Source: Bacteroidaceae bacterium
GTDB taxonomy: Bacteria; Bacteroidota; Bacteroidia; Bacteroidales; Bacteroidaceae
DNA: 64,000 nt
Direction of reading: 5' to 3'
Assembly: GCA_017461605.1 (NCBI GenBank)
Contig: JAFTXN010000005.1
Location: forward strand, 167,807 to 231,806
Shown: piece by piece, positions 7,859 through 17,117 of the stretch
Numbering within the stretch: the first letter of the stretch is position 1
Layout of the letters: each line of letters begins with the position of its first letter
Notes under the pieces: generated by a model
Database searches by the model: none
Seen by the model: only the letters and a program-made list of their open reading frames with translations
Told to the model about the DNA's origin: nothing
Position numbers and translations under genes: made by a program

Positions 7859-8890
7859 ATGTGGCAGTCGATGAAAGATAGTGTGCAAGTGGTGGCGCCG
7901 GTAGCAGATACCGTGCGCACTTCGGCCGTGGCTGCCAAACCACAGCGGAAGACTGTTTACCAAGTCATTCAGAGCTTGCCCGAAGATGCTACGCCGGCAC
8001 AGCAAGACTCGGCGGTGCAGGCATATTTTCGCATCAAGGACTTCGTATGGACAGACAGCACACGCGGTGATTTGCCACTGGGTTCGGAAACTCGTGAGGA
8101 ACTTATGCGCAAGGAGATAGATGTGTATAAACTTCCGGGTACGCCTCGCTATGATTGGAAAGTGGAGGCTCGGATTTACGAACCGCAGGGCGTGGCCGGT
8201 GATCCGCTTCCTTATCGTTTTCGCTCCGACGACTATGTTTCCGGAACGCTCATCCTGAGTTTCTTCTTGGTGGCATGGGTGATTACACATTCGTGGCATT
8301 TCCTTGTGGGAAGCATCAAGGACTTCTTCTATACCCGTGAGCGAGAGAATATGTTCGATTCGCGTACCGACAGCGAGCTTCGCGGGCAGTTGTTCCTCGT
8401 CTTCCAGACCTGCTTTGTGCTCGGCCTGCTTTTCTTTGACTATACACAGGAACGCATGACCGAGGTATTCAATCTGGTGTCGCCTTATCAGATTTTGGGC
8501 ATGGGTGTAGGCATTTGTTTGATATATTATGTGGCGAAGCTCCTGCTGTATGAATTTATCAATAGTGTGTTCTTCGACCATCGACAATCCACCCGTTGGC
8601 GTGAATCCTACTTCCTGTCGATTTTGGCACTCGGTCTGCTACTTTTGCCGGTGTCTCTGCTGGTGGTATATTTTGATATAGGATTTTCCACACTCACATT
8701 ACTCTTCTTTTTAGTCGTGGTAAGTATCAAAATAATGCTTTTATATAAGTGTGGAAGCATCTTTTTCAAATACAGGTTCGGTGGAGTGCATTTAATTTTG
8801 TACTTTTGTGCGCTCGAAATCCTACCTGCACTTGTGCTGTGGCGAGCCTTGACTTTTGCCAACAACTGTTTGTTGACAGTCGGACTATAG
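7859..8890 (+). CDS. DUF4271 family multi-pass membrane protein
   Basis: The 343-aa protein has a soluble N-terminal part of about 125 residues, then roughly six hydrophobic segments. Examples are LILSFFLVAWVI, LFLVFQTCFVLGLLFF, ILALGLLLLPVSLLVV and LILYFCALEILPALVL. DUF4271 proteins are Bacteroidetes membrane proteins of unknown function, usually encoded directly before the uroporphyrinogen-III synthase gene, as here (23 nt gap). A link to haem or tetrapyrrole metabolism or to the envelope is possible, but only context supports it. Confidence 0.82.
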   Translation: MWQSMKDSVQVVAPVADTVRTSAVAAKPQRKTVYQVIQSLPEDATPAQQDSAVQAYFRIKDFVWTDSTRGDLPLGSETREELMRKEIDVYKLPGTPRYDWKVEARIYEPQGVAGDPLPYRFRSDDYVSGTLILSFFLVAWVITHSWHFLVGSIKDFFYTRERENMFDSRTDSELRGQLFLVFQTCFVLGLLFFDYTQERMTEVFNLVSPYQILGMGVGICLIYYVAKLLLYEFINSVFFDHRQSTRWRESYFLSILALGLLLLPVSLLVVYFDIGFSTLTLLFFLVVVSIKIMLLYKCGSIFFKYRFGGVHLILYFCALEILPALVLWRALTFANNCLLTVGL

Positions 8891-8913
8891 AAAATTACAA
8901 AAGCTAACTATAG

Positions 8914-9660
8914 ATGATTAAGAAAATCCTGGTGTCGCAACCGCAACCGACATCTGAAAAATCTCCTTACTTTGACATTTCCGAAAAATATGGGGTGGAG
9001 TTCGTGTTCCACCCGTTCATAAAGGTCGAAGGGCTTAGCGCGAAAGAATTTCGCCAACAGAAAGTTCAAATCCTCGAACATACAGCCATCGTCTTCAACT
9101 CCCGACATGCCATCGACCATTTCTTCAATCTCTGCAAGGAGATGCGCATTGCCATTCCTGCGGACATGAAATACTTTGCCATATCGGAGACGGTTGCGCT
9201 CTATATTCAGAAGTATGTGCAATACCGTAAGCGTAAGGTATCGTTTGGCTCGACAGGTAAGTGGCCCGAGCTTATACAAGTGATGGCCAAGCATAAAAGC
9301 GAGAAGTACCTGATTCCGCAGAGCGACGTTCACACCGACGAAGTGCGCACGCTGCTCGACGCGAAGAAACTCAAGTATACGGAATGCGTGATGTATCGCA
9401 CGGTTTCCAATGCTATCTCCGAAGAAGAGATGCGAGGCATGGACATGTTGGTGGTCTTCACGCCGGCCGGTGTACAGTCGCTGCAGAAAAATTTCCCCGA
9501 CTTCAAGCAGGATGAAAACATCAAGATAGGATGTTTCGGAAAGGCTACAGCCAAGGCGCTGTCGGAAGCAGGATTTCGCATCGACGTGGAAGCACCTTCG
9601 GAGAAGGCTCCCTCGATGACGGGCTGTCTGGAACTATATTTGGAAGAAGCCAACGCATAA
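8914..9660 (+). CDS. hemD: Uroporphyrinogen-III synthase
   Basis: The 248-aa protein matches the HemD family as found in Bacteroidetes. Recognisable stretches are VFNSRHAIDHFF in the first domain, and VVFTPAGVQSL plus IGCFGKATAKAL in the second. It closes and inverts ring D of hydroxymethylbilane to give uroporphyrinogen III, the precursor of haem, sirohaem and corrinoids. HemD is poorly conserved in sequence, so part of the call rests on these fold-typical segments and the DUF4271 neighbour. A strong terminator follows the gene. Confidence 0.88.
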   Translation: MIKKILVSQPQPTSEKSPYFDISEKYGVEFVFHPFIKVEGLSAKEFRQQKVQILEHTAIVFNSRHAIDHFFNLCKEMRIAIPADMKYFAISETVALYIQKYVQYRKRKVSFGSTGKWPELIQVMAKHKSEKYLIPQSDVHTDEVRTLLDAKKLKYTECVMYRTVSNAISEEEMRGMDMLVVFTPAGVQSLQKNFPDFKQDENIKIGCFGKATAKALSEAGFRIDVEAPSEKAPSMTGCLELYLEEANA

Positions 9661-9696
9661 GCCGATAGGCTGTGGGAATGCTCACTCCCCCAATGC

Positions 9697-9768
9697 CGAA
9701 AGCCGGAAGCAGAATTCAGAGATGTCGATAAGGCATCAGGAATTTTGCTTCCGGCTTTCGTTTGTTTT
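9697..9768 (+). terminator. Rho-independent terminator after hemD
   Basis: A stem of about 21 bp (9697-9717 with 9740-9760) has the strong core AAAGCCGGAAGC/GCTTCCGGCTTT and is followed by TTTGTTTTTA. Confidence 0.88.
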
Positions 9769-9845
9769 TACTCCACCTTTTGCCGGCTCTCATGGAGCGC
9801 AGGACGGGCTTCGGCTTGGGAATAAAAGAAAATCCGTGGCCTTTC

Positions 9846-9876
9846 TTTGTATTCCGCTCACCTTGCACTACCTTTG
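9846..9876 (+). promoter_or_regulatory. Promoter of rnpA-yidD
   Basis: TTTG (9846-9849), a 19-nt spacer and TACCTTTG (9869-9876) form a textbook Bacteroidetes promoter. The leader before the ATG at 9903 would be about 20 nt. Confidence 0.85.
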
Positions 9877-9902
9877 TCTGGTAATAAGAAAATCATCCCT
9901 CC

Positions 9903-10295
9903 ATGAAGCAATTTGCTTTCCCCAAAGCCGAGCATTTGTGCCTGCAGCGCGAGATCGATGCTCTCTTTGTTCCCGGTGTTCATTCGGCCGTGGCCTTTCC
10001 GCTGCGTGCCGTGTTCCGAACCGTGGAGTGGGAGAAGGGGCCGGCCGTAAAGGTGCTGTTGAGTGTGTCGAAGCGGAAGCACAAATTGGCCGTGGACCGT
10101 AATCGTGCCAAGCGCCAAATCCGTGAGGCTTATCGCAAGAACAAGCATTTGCTGCTTGCCTCGTTGCTTCCCGGTGAGAGCGTGCACATTGGCTTCCTTT
10201 GGTTGGCGGACGAGCCGATGGCTTCGGCGGTGGTCGAACGGCGCATGGTGGGATTGTTGCAACGCATTGCCGAAAAAGTAGCTCAAAGCCGATGA
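9903..10295 (+). CDS. rnpA: Ribonuclease P protein component
   Basis: The basic 130-aa protein contains the RNase P signature [18 protein letters not shown] at about residues 60-77, including the RNR core that binds the catalytic RNA. It assists removal of 5' leaders from pre-tRNAs. Its stop overlaps the yidD start (ATGA), the classical rnpA-yidD arrangement. Confidence 0.95.
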   Translation: MKQFAFPKAEHLCLQREIDALFVPGVHSAVAFPLRAVFRTVEWEKGPAVKVLLSVSKRKHKLAVDRNRAKRQIREAYRKNKHLLLASLLPGESVHIGFLWLADEPMASAVVERRMVGLLQRIAEKVAQSR

Positions 10296-10516
10296 TACGC
10301 AAAGTCTTGACGGGGCTGCTCGTAGCTCCCATACGTTTTTATCAACGCTTCATTTCCCCCTACACGCCTCCGGCTTGTCGTTTCACACCCACGTGTTCGC
10401 AATATGCGGTTGAGGCTCTGCGAAAGCATGGCCCATTGAAGGGGTTGTGGCTGGCCATTCGCCGATTGTTGCGATGCCATCCGTGGGGTGGAAGCGGTTA
10501 CGACCCTGTTCCCTGA
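10292..10516 (+). CDS. yidD: Membrane protein insertion efficiency factor YidD
   Basis: The 74-aa protein has the YidD signature: FYQRFISP, then [15 protein letters not shown], and the C-terminal [17 protein letters not shown]. The cysteines CxxxPTCS and C-HP are conserved. YidD helps YidC insert inner-membrane proteins. The ATG at 10292 overlaps the rnpA stop by 4 nt. A longer in-frame start inside rnpA was rejected because homology begins at MIRKVL. Confidence 0.95.
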   Translation: MIRKVLTGLLVAPIRFYQRFISPYTPPACRFTPTCSQYAVEALRKHGPLKGLWLAIRRLLRCHPWGGSGYDPVP

Positions 10517-10558
10517 CGAGGTTGTGGTTTTTCTGCATGGTGATAGAAAAACGAAAAG

Positions 10559-11137
10559 ATGTTGTTCACGGATTTCCATACACATAACATGTCTGCTCCG
10601 GCCGGTAGCGCCATTGTGTCGTTGCCGCTCGAAATCCTATTGTCTCCCGAAACCTTTGAGCCATCGGATGGTGCATCCTATTCTGCCGGCATTCATCCTT
10701 GGTGGACCGATGGTGATGTCGACAGGATGTTTGTCGGATTGTCTGCGCTGGTCCGGCATCCGCAGGTGGTGGCTTTGGGCGAATGCGGGCTCGACAGACT
10801 GCGCGGTGCATCGTTGGAGCTGCAATGCGCAATCTTTGAGCGTCAGGTGGAGATGGCTTCTGCACAATCTCTGCCCGTAACGATACATTGTGTGAGGGCT
10901 TTCGGCGAACTGCTCCGGCTGCACAAGCGACTCAAACCGGCAACGGTATGGACGGTGCACGGCTTTCGCGGTGGTCCGCAGTTGGCCCGGCAACTGTTGA
11001 CTGCCGGTATGGATTTGAGTTTCGGCCTGCACCACAATGCCGAGAGCCTTCGCATCACACCGGAGCACCGTCGGCACTTTGAGACCGACGACAGCGGGGT
11101 TTCGCTGGCCGAGGTGCTGAGGGCTGCCGGCCTCTGA
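10559..11137 (+). CDS. Short TatD-family metal-dependent hydrolase
   Basis: The 192-aa protein shows TatD metal-ligand motifs in order: DFHTHN (His7/His9), GIHPWW, ALGECGLD, a further VTIHC histidine, TVHGFRGG, and FETDDSG near the end. TatD enzymes are usually about 255-265 aa and act as 3'-exonucleases or deacylases. This one is compact, ending soon after the ETD motif, as in the shorter Bacteroidales versions. It lies 42 nt after yidD, so co-transcription is plausible. The exact substrate is unknown. Confidence 0.85.
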   Translation: MLFTDFHTHNMSAPAGSAIVSLPLEILLSPETFEPSDGASYSAGIHPWWTDGDVDRMFVGLSALVRHPQVVALGECGLDRLRGASLELQCAIFERQVEMASAQSLPVTIHCVRAFGELLRLHKRLKPATVWTVHGFRGGPQLARQLLTAGMDLSFGLHHNAESLRITPEHRRHFETDDSGVSLAEVLRAAGL

Positions 11138-11181
11138 CAATGTTTGCTCTCGAGGCGGAGAAATGGCCGATGAAATGGCTG

Positions 11182-11248
11182 AAAACTTACAAGGCGTTTA
11201 GGATTTTCTGCAAGCACTGCAGAAAATCCTAAACGCCTTGTAAGTTTT
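11182..11248. repeat. Dispersed hairpin repeat, copy 2 (perfect stem)
   Basis: A perfect 31-bp stem (11182-11212 with 11218-11248) closes on the loop AGCAC. It begins AAAA and ends TTTT, so it can act as a terminator on both strands, and it lies between convergent genes. It belongs to the same family as 72, 21318 and 59301. Confidence 0.95.
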
Positions 11249-11301
11249 GCCCCAAAGCCTGTGGAGACTTTGGGGCAAAAGGTTTGATTTTTTCGAAAGT
11301 G

Positions 11302-12936
11302 TTATTTGACGATGTGCTTGCTACCGTTGATGATGTAGACGCCGGCCGGCAAGCGCAGGATTTGTGCCTTTGTTGCACCTCTCAGCACGCAGAAGCCGCT
11401 GATGTCGTATACGTTGGTGGCGGTCTGCGGATTGATTTCAGCGGATGCGATGCCAACGCTTGCTCCGCTGAAGGTGGCAGTGAATGCCGCGCTATGATCG
11501 ATGCCGTCGGCTGTCTGCAGGTTGTTAGCCGTCAGTACGATACTTTTTGCTCCGGCTACTTCAGCAGGCACGGGGATGAGGAGGATGTATGCGCCGGCAT
11601 AGTCGGAATCGGCTGTTGCAGTGAACTCGTTGGTGATGTGCGTCTTCTCGTTTCCATCGGCATCGGTGTAGGTGAAGAGGAAGCCTTCGTGCTTCACTTT
11701 TTCGTAGTTTGTAACCCACAATTCGATTTCGCTCACTCCCTCAAGGCTCTTGCCGGATGCGGGAGTGAACTCGCTGATGATGTCGACGCTGATTTCTTCG
11801 TAGGGCATTGTGAAACCGAAAGCTCCGCGTGAGCCTTGTGCGTCATTGAAAGCAAAGCTGCCATCGGCTGCACGCACATCGGAAAACTTGATATATATAT
11901 CAGAGAAAACTTCTTCGTATTCCACCATGTCGCGGTGGCGACGCAACTTTCCGCTTAAGTCGACAGTGATGGTGTTGCCGACTACGGTGTAGGGGATGAG
12001 TTCGGAGTAGTAGTTGTTTCCTTCGATCTCAGTGCTTCCATATCCCAATGTGGCCACGGCTTTATCCTCTCTGCCTTCATGCGAGAGCAACTCACCGGAG
12101 AATGTCAGAGTGATGACACTTGCCGGGTCGCCCGGTATCCAGTAGGACAAGAACTTGTTGCCATTGATACCGGTGGTGGAGGTGAGTGTAATAGGTAGTG
12201 CTCCACTCACAAACTCTATTTCGGCTGTTCCATCTGTGCCATAGATGACGGTTTCATCGGCGGCCGAACGTACGTTCTTGAAGCGCAACACAAATTTTTG
12301 CCCTTCGGAAAGTGTGCCGTCTTGCATGAGTGATAACACTGTGGCTTTGGCATCGATAGCAGCTGTAGCTCCGATGATATTCATGGTTACCTTCTTGGCT
12401 GTTTCGCCTACGACGATTTCTGCGGCATCGGCTCTGAAGGCTCGGTTGAATGTTACGCTGATTTGACCTCCGTCACCGAGGTTGAACACAGAGCCTTCGG
12501 CAGGTATCACCTTGGTGATGGTGACTTCGGGTGCGTCTTCCATGCTGAGTTTCATCACGCCATCGGCCATGCAGAACACTTTCTGGAAGTAATAAGTAGT
12601 GCCTTCTTCCACATGGATATCGTAGGATTCTCCTGTGCCGGTGAATTGGTGTGTGTAGTCGATGGCATTAGCAAATTCGGCATCGCTGTATACGCTCATC
12701 AGGCAACCGTTGGTAGCATTGACCGTGAGGGTTCCGCTTTTGGGTGCGGTGAAGTGTCCTTCGTAAGTGCTGAAGTCGCTTTTCAACTCATATTCAGTGT
12801 TTAGTTTCATCTCGCCGAAATCTATGGTGGCGGCGTTGACCGTTTCGGCTGATGCCATGATGCAACCGATGAGAAGGAGGCACAAACGTCCGCACAGGGA
12901 GCGGAAGTGCAGGTGTTGGGTGTTGATGGTTTTCAT
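11302..12936 (-). CDS. Secreted Ig-like protein with C-terminal sorting-type domain
   Basis: The 544-aa protein starts with a signal peptide (residues 1 to about 35, ending ETVNA). An N-terminal beta-rich domain is followed by an Ig-like segment with ITKVIPAEGSVFNLGDG and ISVTFNRAF, and by further beta-sandwich repeats. The last 45 residues (from about NVYDISGFCVLRG to LPAGVYIINGSKHIVK) resemble the C-terminal sorting/anchoring domains common in Bacteroidales secreted proteins. No catalytic motif is visible, so an adhesive or structural role is only a guess. It follows the 1265-aa surface protein gene by 59 nt, probably in one operon. Confidence 0.75.
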   Translation of the reverse strand: MKTINTQHLHFRSLCGRLCLLLIGCIMASAETVNAATIDFGEMKLNTEYELKSDFSTYEGHFTAPKSGTLTVNATNGCLMSVYSDAEFANAIDYTHQFTGTGESYDIHVEEGTTYYFQKVFCMADGVMKLSMEDAPEVTITKVIPAEGSVFNLGDGGQISVTFNRAFRADAAEIVVGETAKKVTMNIIGATAAIDAKATVLSLMQDGTLSEGQKFVLRFKNVRSAADETVIYGTDGTAEIEFVSGALPITLTSTTGINGNKFLSYWIPGDPASVITLTFSGELLSHEGREDKAVATLGYGSTEIEGNNYYSELIPYTVVGNTITVDLSGKLRRHRDMVEYEEVFSDIYIKFSDVRAADGSFAFNDAQGSRGAFGFTMPYEEISVDIISEFTPASGKSLEGVSEIELWVTNYEKVKHEGFLFTYTDADGNEKTHITNEFTATADSDYAGAYILLIPVPAEVAGAKSIVLTANNLQTADGIDHSAAFTATFSGASVGIASAEINPQTATNVYDISGFCVLRGATKAQILRLPAGVYIINGSKHIVK

Positions 12937-12995
12937 GTGTGTATATGGTTGTTATTGTTGTCAAGCGTGATGTGAGGTCGGCTTGTTTATGTGTG

Positions 12996-15900
12996 TTAGT
13001 TGAGCAGGAGTTTTTTGATAAAGCATCCCGATGCGGTGGTAACCTTTGCGATGACCGTGCCCTTGTAGCCCTGTGTGGACAGGGTGAGTGTACCTTGTCC
13101 GTTGGTGCTTGCAAGGAGTGTTCCGCCATGGGTGTAAATCTGCACCTGCGCTGCTTCGCTTGTCTGCACGGTGACGGCATTGCCATTGGTGCGGAGGGTG
13201 GGGGCGTTGTAGGTAGTCTGAGTGATGCCCACAGGGTCGTAGGCCTTCACAGCACATTGTGCAGCATTGACCACGCGGCCGGTGTTGGCATCGATCATCA
13301 TCACGACAACGTGCAGTTGGCTCGGGTCTGTGATGTTGCCGGGCAGCTCGGTGGTGATGTCAGCGCGAACTTCCTCACCTGCCGTTACGTTGGTCGGGAT
13401 GTAGCCTCCGGTTCCGTTGAAGGTCAGCCCCACAGTGGCGCGTGCCACATGGTTATGATAGAACGGGTAGGTGGTTCCTGCCGACAGGCTTCCGCCTTCG
13501 CCCCATTCGCCCAGGTCGGGATCGGAGATGCCACCAAACGTGTTGCGCTGGTATCCCTTGACATTGTCTTCCAGGATGACGGCGAAGAGGTTGAGGTTCA
13601 GTTTTTCTGCCTCCAAGGCAAACTTCACGGAGCACGGGATGACGATGCTGGTGGAGTCGGCGTTATAGCTCGCCGTAGCCGATATTTCTGCATCGGCCGG
13701 CACTGCCAATTCTTCCTGAACAAGGTCCAACCACAGTTTGTCGCCGTTCACACCGCTGAAACCGTAGTCGCCTTCCACCGAAATCATGGGCGAAGAAACA
13801 ACACCGCTACGGTTGATGATGCCACTGGGAGCTGCGCTGAGACCGAGGAAGGCATTGTAGGCTTCCAGGCCGGTTCCGAGATTGTCGCCCGTATAGGTGT
13901 GCAGGGCGATGGGGATGAACTGAGCACCGAATGTGTTGCTGATTTTCTCGATGGCCAGTTTGCCCAACGGACAGTTCACGCAGCCTTGTCCGGTCATCTC
14001 TTCGAGAACCACGCGCTTGGTCGGCTGGAATTGCAGGTTCTTCACCGATGCGTTGATGGTGTTCTCGGTGTTGTTCAGGCGCACATCGATAGCGTAGGCA
14101 TTGTTTTTGCCTTTTTCCAGAGGCAGGGCAACGGGGAACTCAAAAGCATACACATCACCCTTCTTTAGGCTCAGATTCTCTTCCGAGAGGGTGCTCACCG
14201 TCTGACCGGCAGCATTCTTCAGCGTGAGTTGCACGGACGAATATGTTTCGGCCTCGGTGTCGATGGCAATGCGGCCCTTGATGATCAGGTTGTCCTTGTT
14301 GATCACTGAGGAAGCATTGTCCAATGTTACGAGGAACGGGATATTGTGTGTAACCTCGACATTGTCAATCATGATGGCACTCTGCGCTTCGTTTTCATTG
14401 ACGAAGGCGATGTAGATGTTCTTGCCGGCAAATTGGCGCAGGTCGACGGAGTATTCACTCCACTCTCCGTCAATGGCATCTTCGGTGGCGCCGGGTGTGA
14501 GTCGCTCGTTGAACACGGTGGTTCCCTCGGAGCGCATTTTCTCTACGATGGAGGTGTTCAGCACATTGTATACGTTGTTGCTTTCCCACACGATGATGCG
14601 CAGCATGTCGGTAGCCGCGTTTTGGTAACTTTGTCCCTTGAATTTTAGCACGCACAGGTTGTCGGGGATAAACACCTGGGGCAGCACCATCCAGTCGTCC
14701 GACTTTCCTGCAGGTTCGTAGCACGAATGCGAGCAGGCTGCCATGTCGGTGCTTGCTGCGTTGTCGCGCACCAGCGACCAGGGATAGTTGGTGGCGTCGG
14801 CAAATCCCCACGATTGCATAGTGCTGTTGGGCATGTTGCAGTCGCCTTCGTAGAGCATGAAGTTCATGAGGCCGTTATCAAAGTTGTCGTAGAAGAGCGT
14901 TTTGTCGTCGAACGAAACTTCGCGCTCATAGGCTCCGATATAGTTGAGCACGATCTCCGAGTTTGCATTGTTGCCGGCCAAATCTGTGATAGCACCGGCC
15001 GGAATTACCACCTTGTAGCGAACATCCTTATACAGATATTCGGTGGTGGCAGGATACACGGCCACCTGTTTTCCACCGTACGACATGAGCAGACGGGCGC
15101 AAGGCTCTGTGTCGTCGCCTTGATATAGATTGGCTTGCACGGACTCTGCAATCATCACATCGGTGTCGAAGGTCAGCACGATGGGGTTGGCCGAATAGTC
15201 TATTTGGGCAAACGCGGCTTCGTTGGCCGGATAGACATTTGTCATCTGTACGGGCATGTCTGCGCGTCCCATGTATCCGATGTTGATGTCACGGTTGTTG
15301 CGTGTCTCGTCTCCGTCGATGCAGATGCTTCCGGCCGGGATGTGCAGTGTGTAGGCCTTACCGTCTTCCAGGGTTCCCTTGCGGAAGGTGATGTTTGCCG
15401 ACTTCGAATTTTTCTCGGCACTGAATCCCACTGATGTATAGACGGTAGCACCTTCGGCATCGCGTATCTCGACGCAATTGGCAGCACCAAGAATCTTGAT
15501 GTTGCGTTCGAAAGAAATCTTGATCTTTTGCAGTTTTGAGAGGCTTGTACCGGCAGTGGGTGAAACGGCATATTGACCCAGCAGATCGATGTCTGCGCAA
15601 GTGCTCACGAAGGTCTCGGGAAGTTCCAGCACGTAGCTGCCTTCGATGTCGGCCATGACGGCCATTTTACATCCGTTGTCAGAGATCGTCATCGGCGTTC
15701 CGGTGTTGGCATAACCGGTTTTTGCAGTATAGTCAATGCCGTATTTCTGTTTCAGAATCAGGTTGACACCAAACCAGTACTGCCCTGAACGAACACTCCA
15801 GTCACGATAAGGATTGGATATCGGCGATGCGCCCATCACGTTGCCTTGGTTGTCAACCACCCATCCGCCTTTGTCGGCATCCTCGGTGCCATCGAATAAT

Positions 15901-16793
15901 GTAAATTCTCCGGTGGCGACATTCATCAGATAGGGGGCTTCATATTCCGTACCGAAGTCGCTACCTTCCACGTCCTTTACGACGTGCGCATTACCCGTTA
16001 CCCACAATCCGTTGTTGCTGAGACGGGCGTTCGAGATGTGGCTCATGTAGTCGGCCTGTGCTTCCCAAGAAAATACGGGGTCGTCCTTGAATCCCACCAT
16101 GCGGTAGCTATCGTTCTCGGTGTTATAAACATAGTAGCAGATACCGCCTGCATACTCGGCCATTGGCAGGTAAGAGAACGACATACATCCCAGAATGTTG
16201 CAGCCATCGGCGGAGATACTTACGAAGCGGTTTTGTCCCTTGTCTTCGTGTGCCATGTCTTTGGTGGGAATGCCCGGAGTGGCTATCAGCTCGCCGGTGG
16301 CGATGTCCCACAGTGCTTGCGTCTCTTTGTATAGGTCTGCGCTATAAGTCAGCTTTCCTACGGCATATCGTCCGTCGGGGGTGATGGCGAACACCACGCC
16401 TCCGTCTGCTTCGTCGCCGGTGCTCAGCAGCGTGTAACGGCCGGTGGCTTTGCTCCAGTAAGCGGGTTTTTCATTCAGTTCGCCCACCACGATACTTCCG
16501 TCGTTGCTCACATCGTTGGCGGCTGCGCTGATGATTTCCGACTCGTCGTAGGCTGATGTGAGCAGTGTGCTCTCTTCAGTGACGAGATTGATGAGGCGCG
16601 GTCCGGTACGGAAGAGCGAATTGGCCGCATTGGTGGCGTCGGCTGCAGCCCACAGTCCGTTGTCGGACATGCTGTTGATCAGCGCGTTGTCATCAAACTT
16701 GAAAAATTGGAAATGGGGTTCTCCTTGCGCAAGTGCAGTGTTTGCAAAAAATGGAGCAAGGAATGAGAAAAGGCAGAACAGAATTCTTTTCAT
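12996..16793 (-). CDS. Large secreted mosaic protein with choice-of-anchor J-like and Omp28-like domains
   Basis: The 1265-aa protein has a signal peptide (ending NTALAQ). It then has HAF/propeller-like repeats (NDVSNDGSIVVGELN, ITPDGRYAVGKL) to about residue 390. Two Ig-like (Big_5-type) segments follow to about 600, then a choice-of-anchor J-like domain (SWGFAD, KSDDWMVLPQVF) to about 775. An Omp28-like thioredoxin-fold part (EEMTGQGCVNCPLGK) and a C-terminal sorting-type domain ending GCFIKKLLLN complete it. It is likely surface-exposed; the CVNC pair is kept, but its function is unknown. It heads an operon with the 544-aa protein. Domain limits are approximate. Confidence 0.8.
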   Translation of the reverse strand: MKRILFCLFSFLAPFFANTALAQGEPHFQFFKFDDNALINSMSDNGLWAAADATNAANSLFRTGPRLINLVTEESTLLTSAYDESEIISAAANDVSNDGSIVVGELNEKPAYWSKATGRYTLLSTGDEADGGVVFAITPDGRYAVGKLTYSADLYKETQALWDIATGELIATPGIPTKDMAHEDKGQNRFVSISADGCNILGCMSFSYLPMAEYAGGICYYVYNTENDSYRMVGFKDDPVFSWEAQADYMSHISNARLSNNGLWVTGNAHVVKDVEGSDFGTEYEAPYLMNVATGEFTLFDGTEDADKGGWVVDNQGNVMGASPISNPYRDWSVRSGQYWFGVNLILKQKYGIDYTAKTGYANTGTPMTISDNGCKMAVMADIEGSYVLELPETFVSTCADIDLLGQYAVSPTAGTSLSKLQKIKISFERNIKILGAANCVEIRDAEGATVYTSVGFSAEKNSKSANITFRKGTLEDGKAYTLHIPAGSICIDGDETRNNRDINIGYMGRADMPVQMTNVYPANEAAFAQIDYSANPIVLTFDTDVMIAESVQANLYQGDDTEPCARLLMSYGGKQVAVYPATTEYLYKDVRYKVVIPAGAITDLAGNNANSEIVLNYIGAYEREVSFDDKTLFYDNFDNGLMNFMLYEGDCNMPNSTMQSWGFADATNYPWSLVRDNAASTDMAACSHSCYEPAGKSDDWMVLPQVFIPDNLCVLKFKGQSYQNAATDMLRIIVWESNNVYNVLNTSIVEKMRSEGTTVFNERLTPGATEDAIDGEWSEYSVDLRQFAGKNIYIAFVNENEAQSAIMIDNVEVTHNIPFLVTLDNASSVINKDNLIIKGRIAIDTEAETYSSVQLTLKNAAGQTVSTLSEENLSLKKGDVYAFEFPVALPLEKGKNNAYAIDVRLNNTENTINASVKNLQFQPTKRVVLEEMTGQGCVNCPLGKLAIEKISNTFGAQFIPIALHTYTGDNLGTGLEAYNAFLGLSAAPSGIINRSGVVSSPMISVEGDYGFSGVNGDKLWLDLVQEELAVPADAEISATASYNADSTSIVIPCSVKFALEAEKLNLNLFAVILEDNVKGYQRNTFGGISDPDLGEWGEGGSLSAGTTYPFYHNHVARATVGLTFNGTGGYIPTNVTAGEEVRADITTELPGNITDPSQLHVVVMMIDANTGRVVNAAQCAVKAYDPVGITQTTYNAPTLRTNGNAVTVQTSEAAQVQIYTHGGTLLASTNGQGTLTLSTQGYKGTVIAKVTTASGCFIKKLLLN

Positions 16794-17117
16794 TTATAAG
16801 ATGGTTTTATGTATTTGCAAAATGCGTAAAACGGTTATACGGACAGCATGTTGAGATAATTAAACACGCTGTTCATAATAACCGTGCAAAGTTACGAAAA
16901 AAAGCCTTAAGGTGTTGAAATCCTGTGAGGATTATAGCCGCATCTACGTTTTGTGTTGTGAAATATGCACTTTTCAGCCCAAAAATTGCAGTACTTGCAG
17001 ATTGTATTCCAAAACAGCCTTGCTGACATAGGATGGATATGAAAATCCCCACTAGCACCAGCGGAGCGGTTGGCGTTTGTGGGGTTATAGGAAAGTGGGA
17101 CACCGCTATGTGTATAA
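16794..17117. other. Intergenic region with promoter and a half-repeat
   Basis: A minus-strand -7 box TAACTTTG lies at 16894-16887, about 94 nt before the ATG of the 1265-aa surface protein. At 16986-17003, TTGCAGTACTTGCAG resembles a single unit of the short hairpin repeats seen at 51988. I see no gene here. Confidence 0.55.

Noticed and set aside
12939-14168. A 409-codon plus-strand frame opposite the 1265-aa surface protein
   Set aside because: It is a shadow of the minus-strand gene: no start context, no recognisable domain, composition dictated by the complementary coding sequence.
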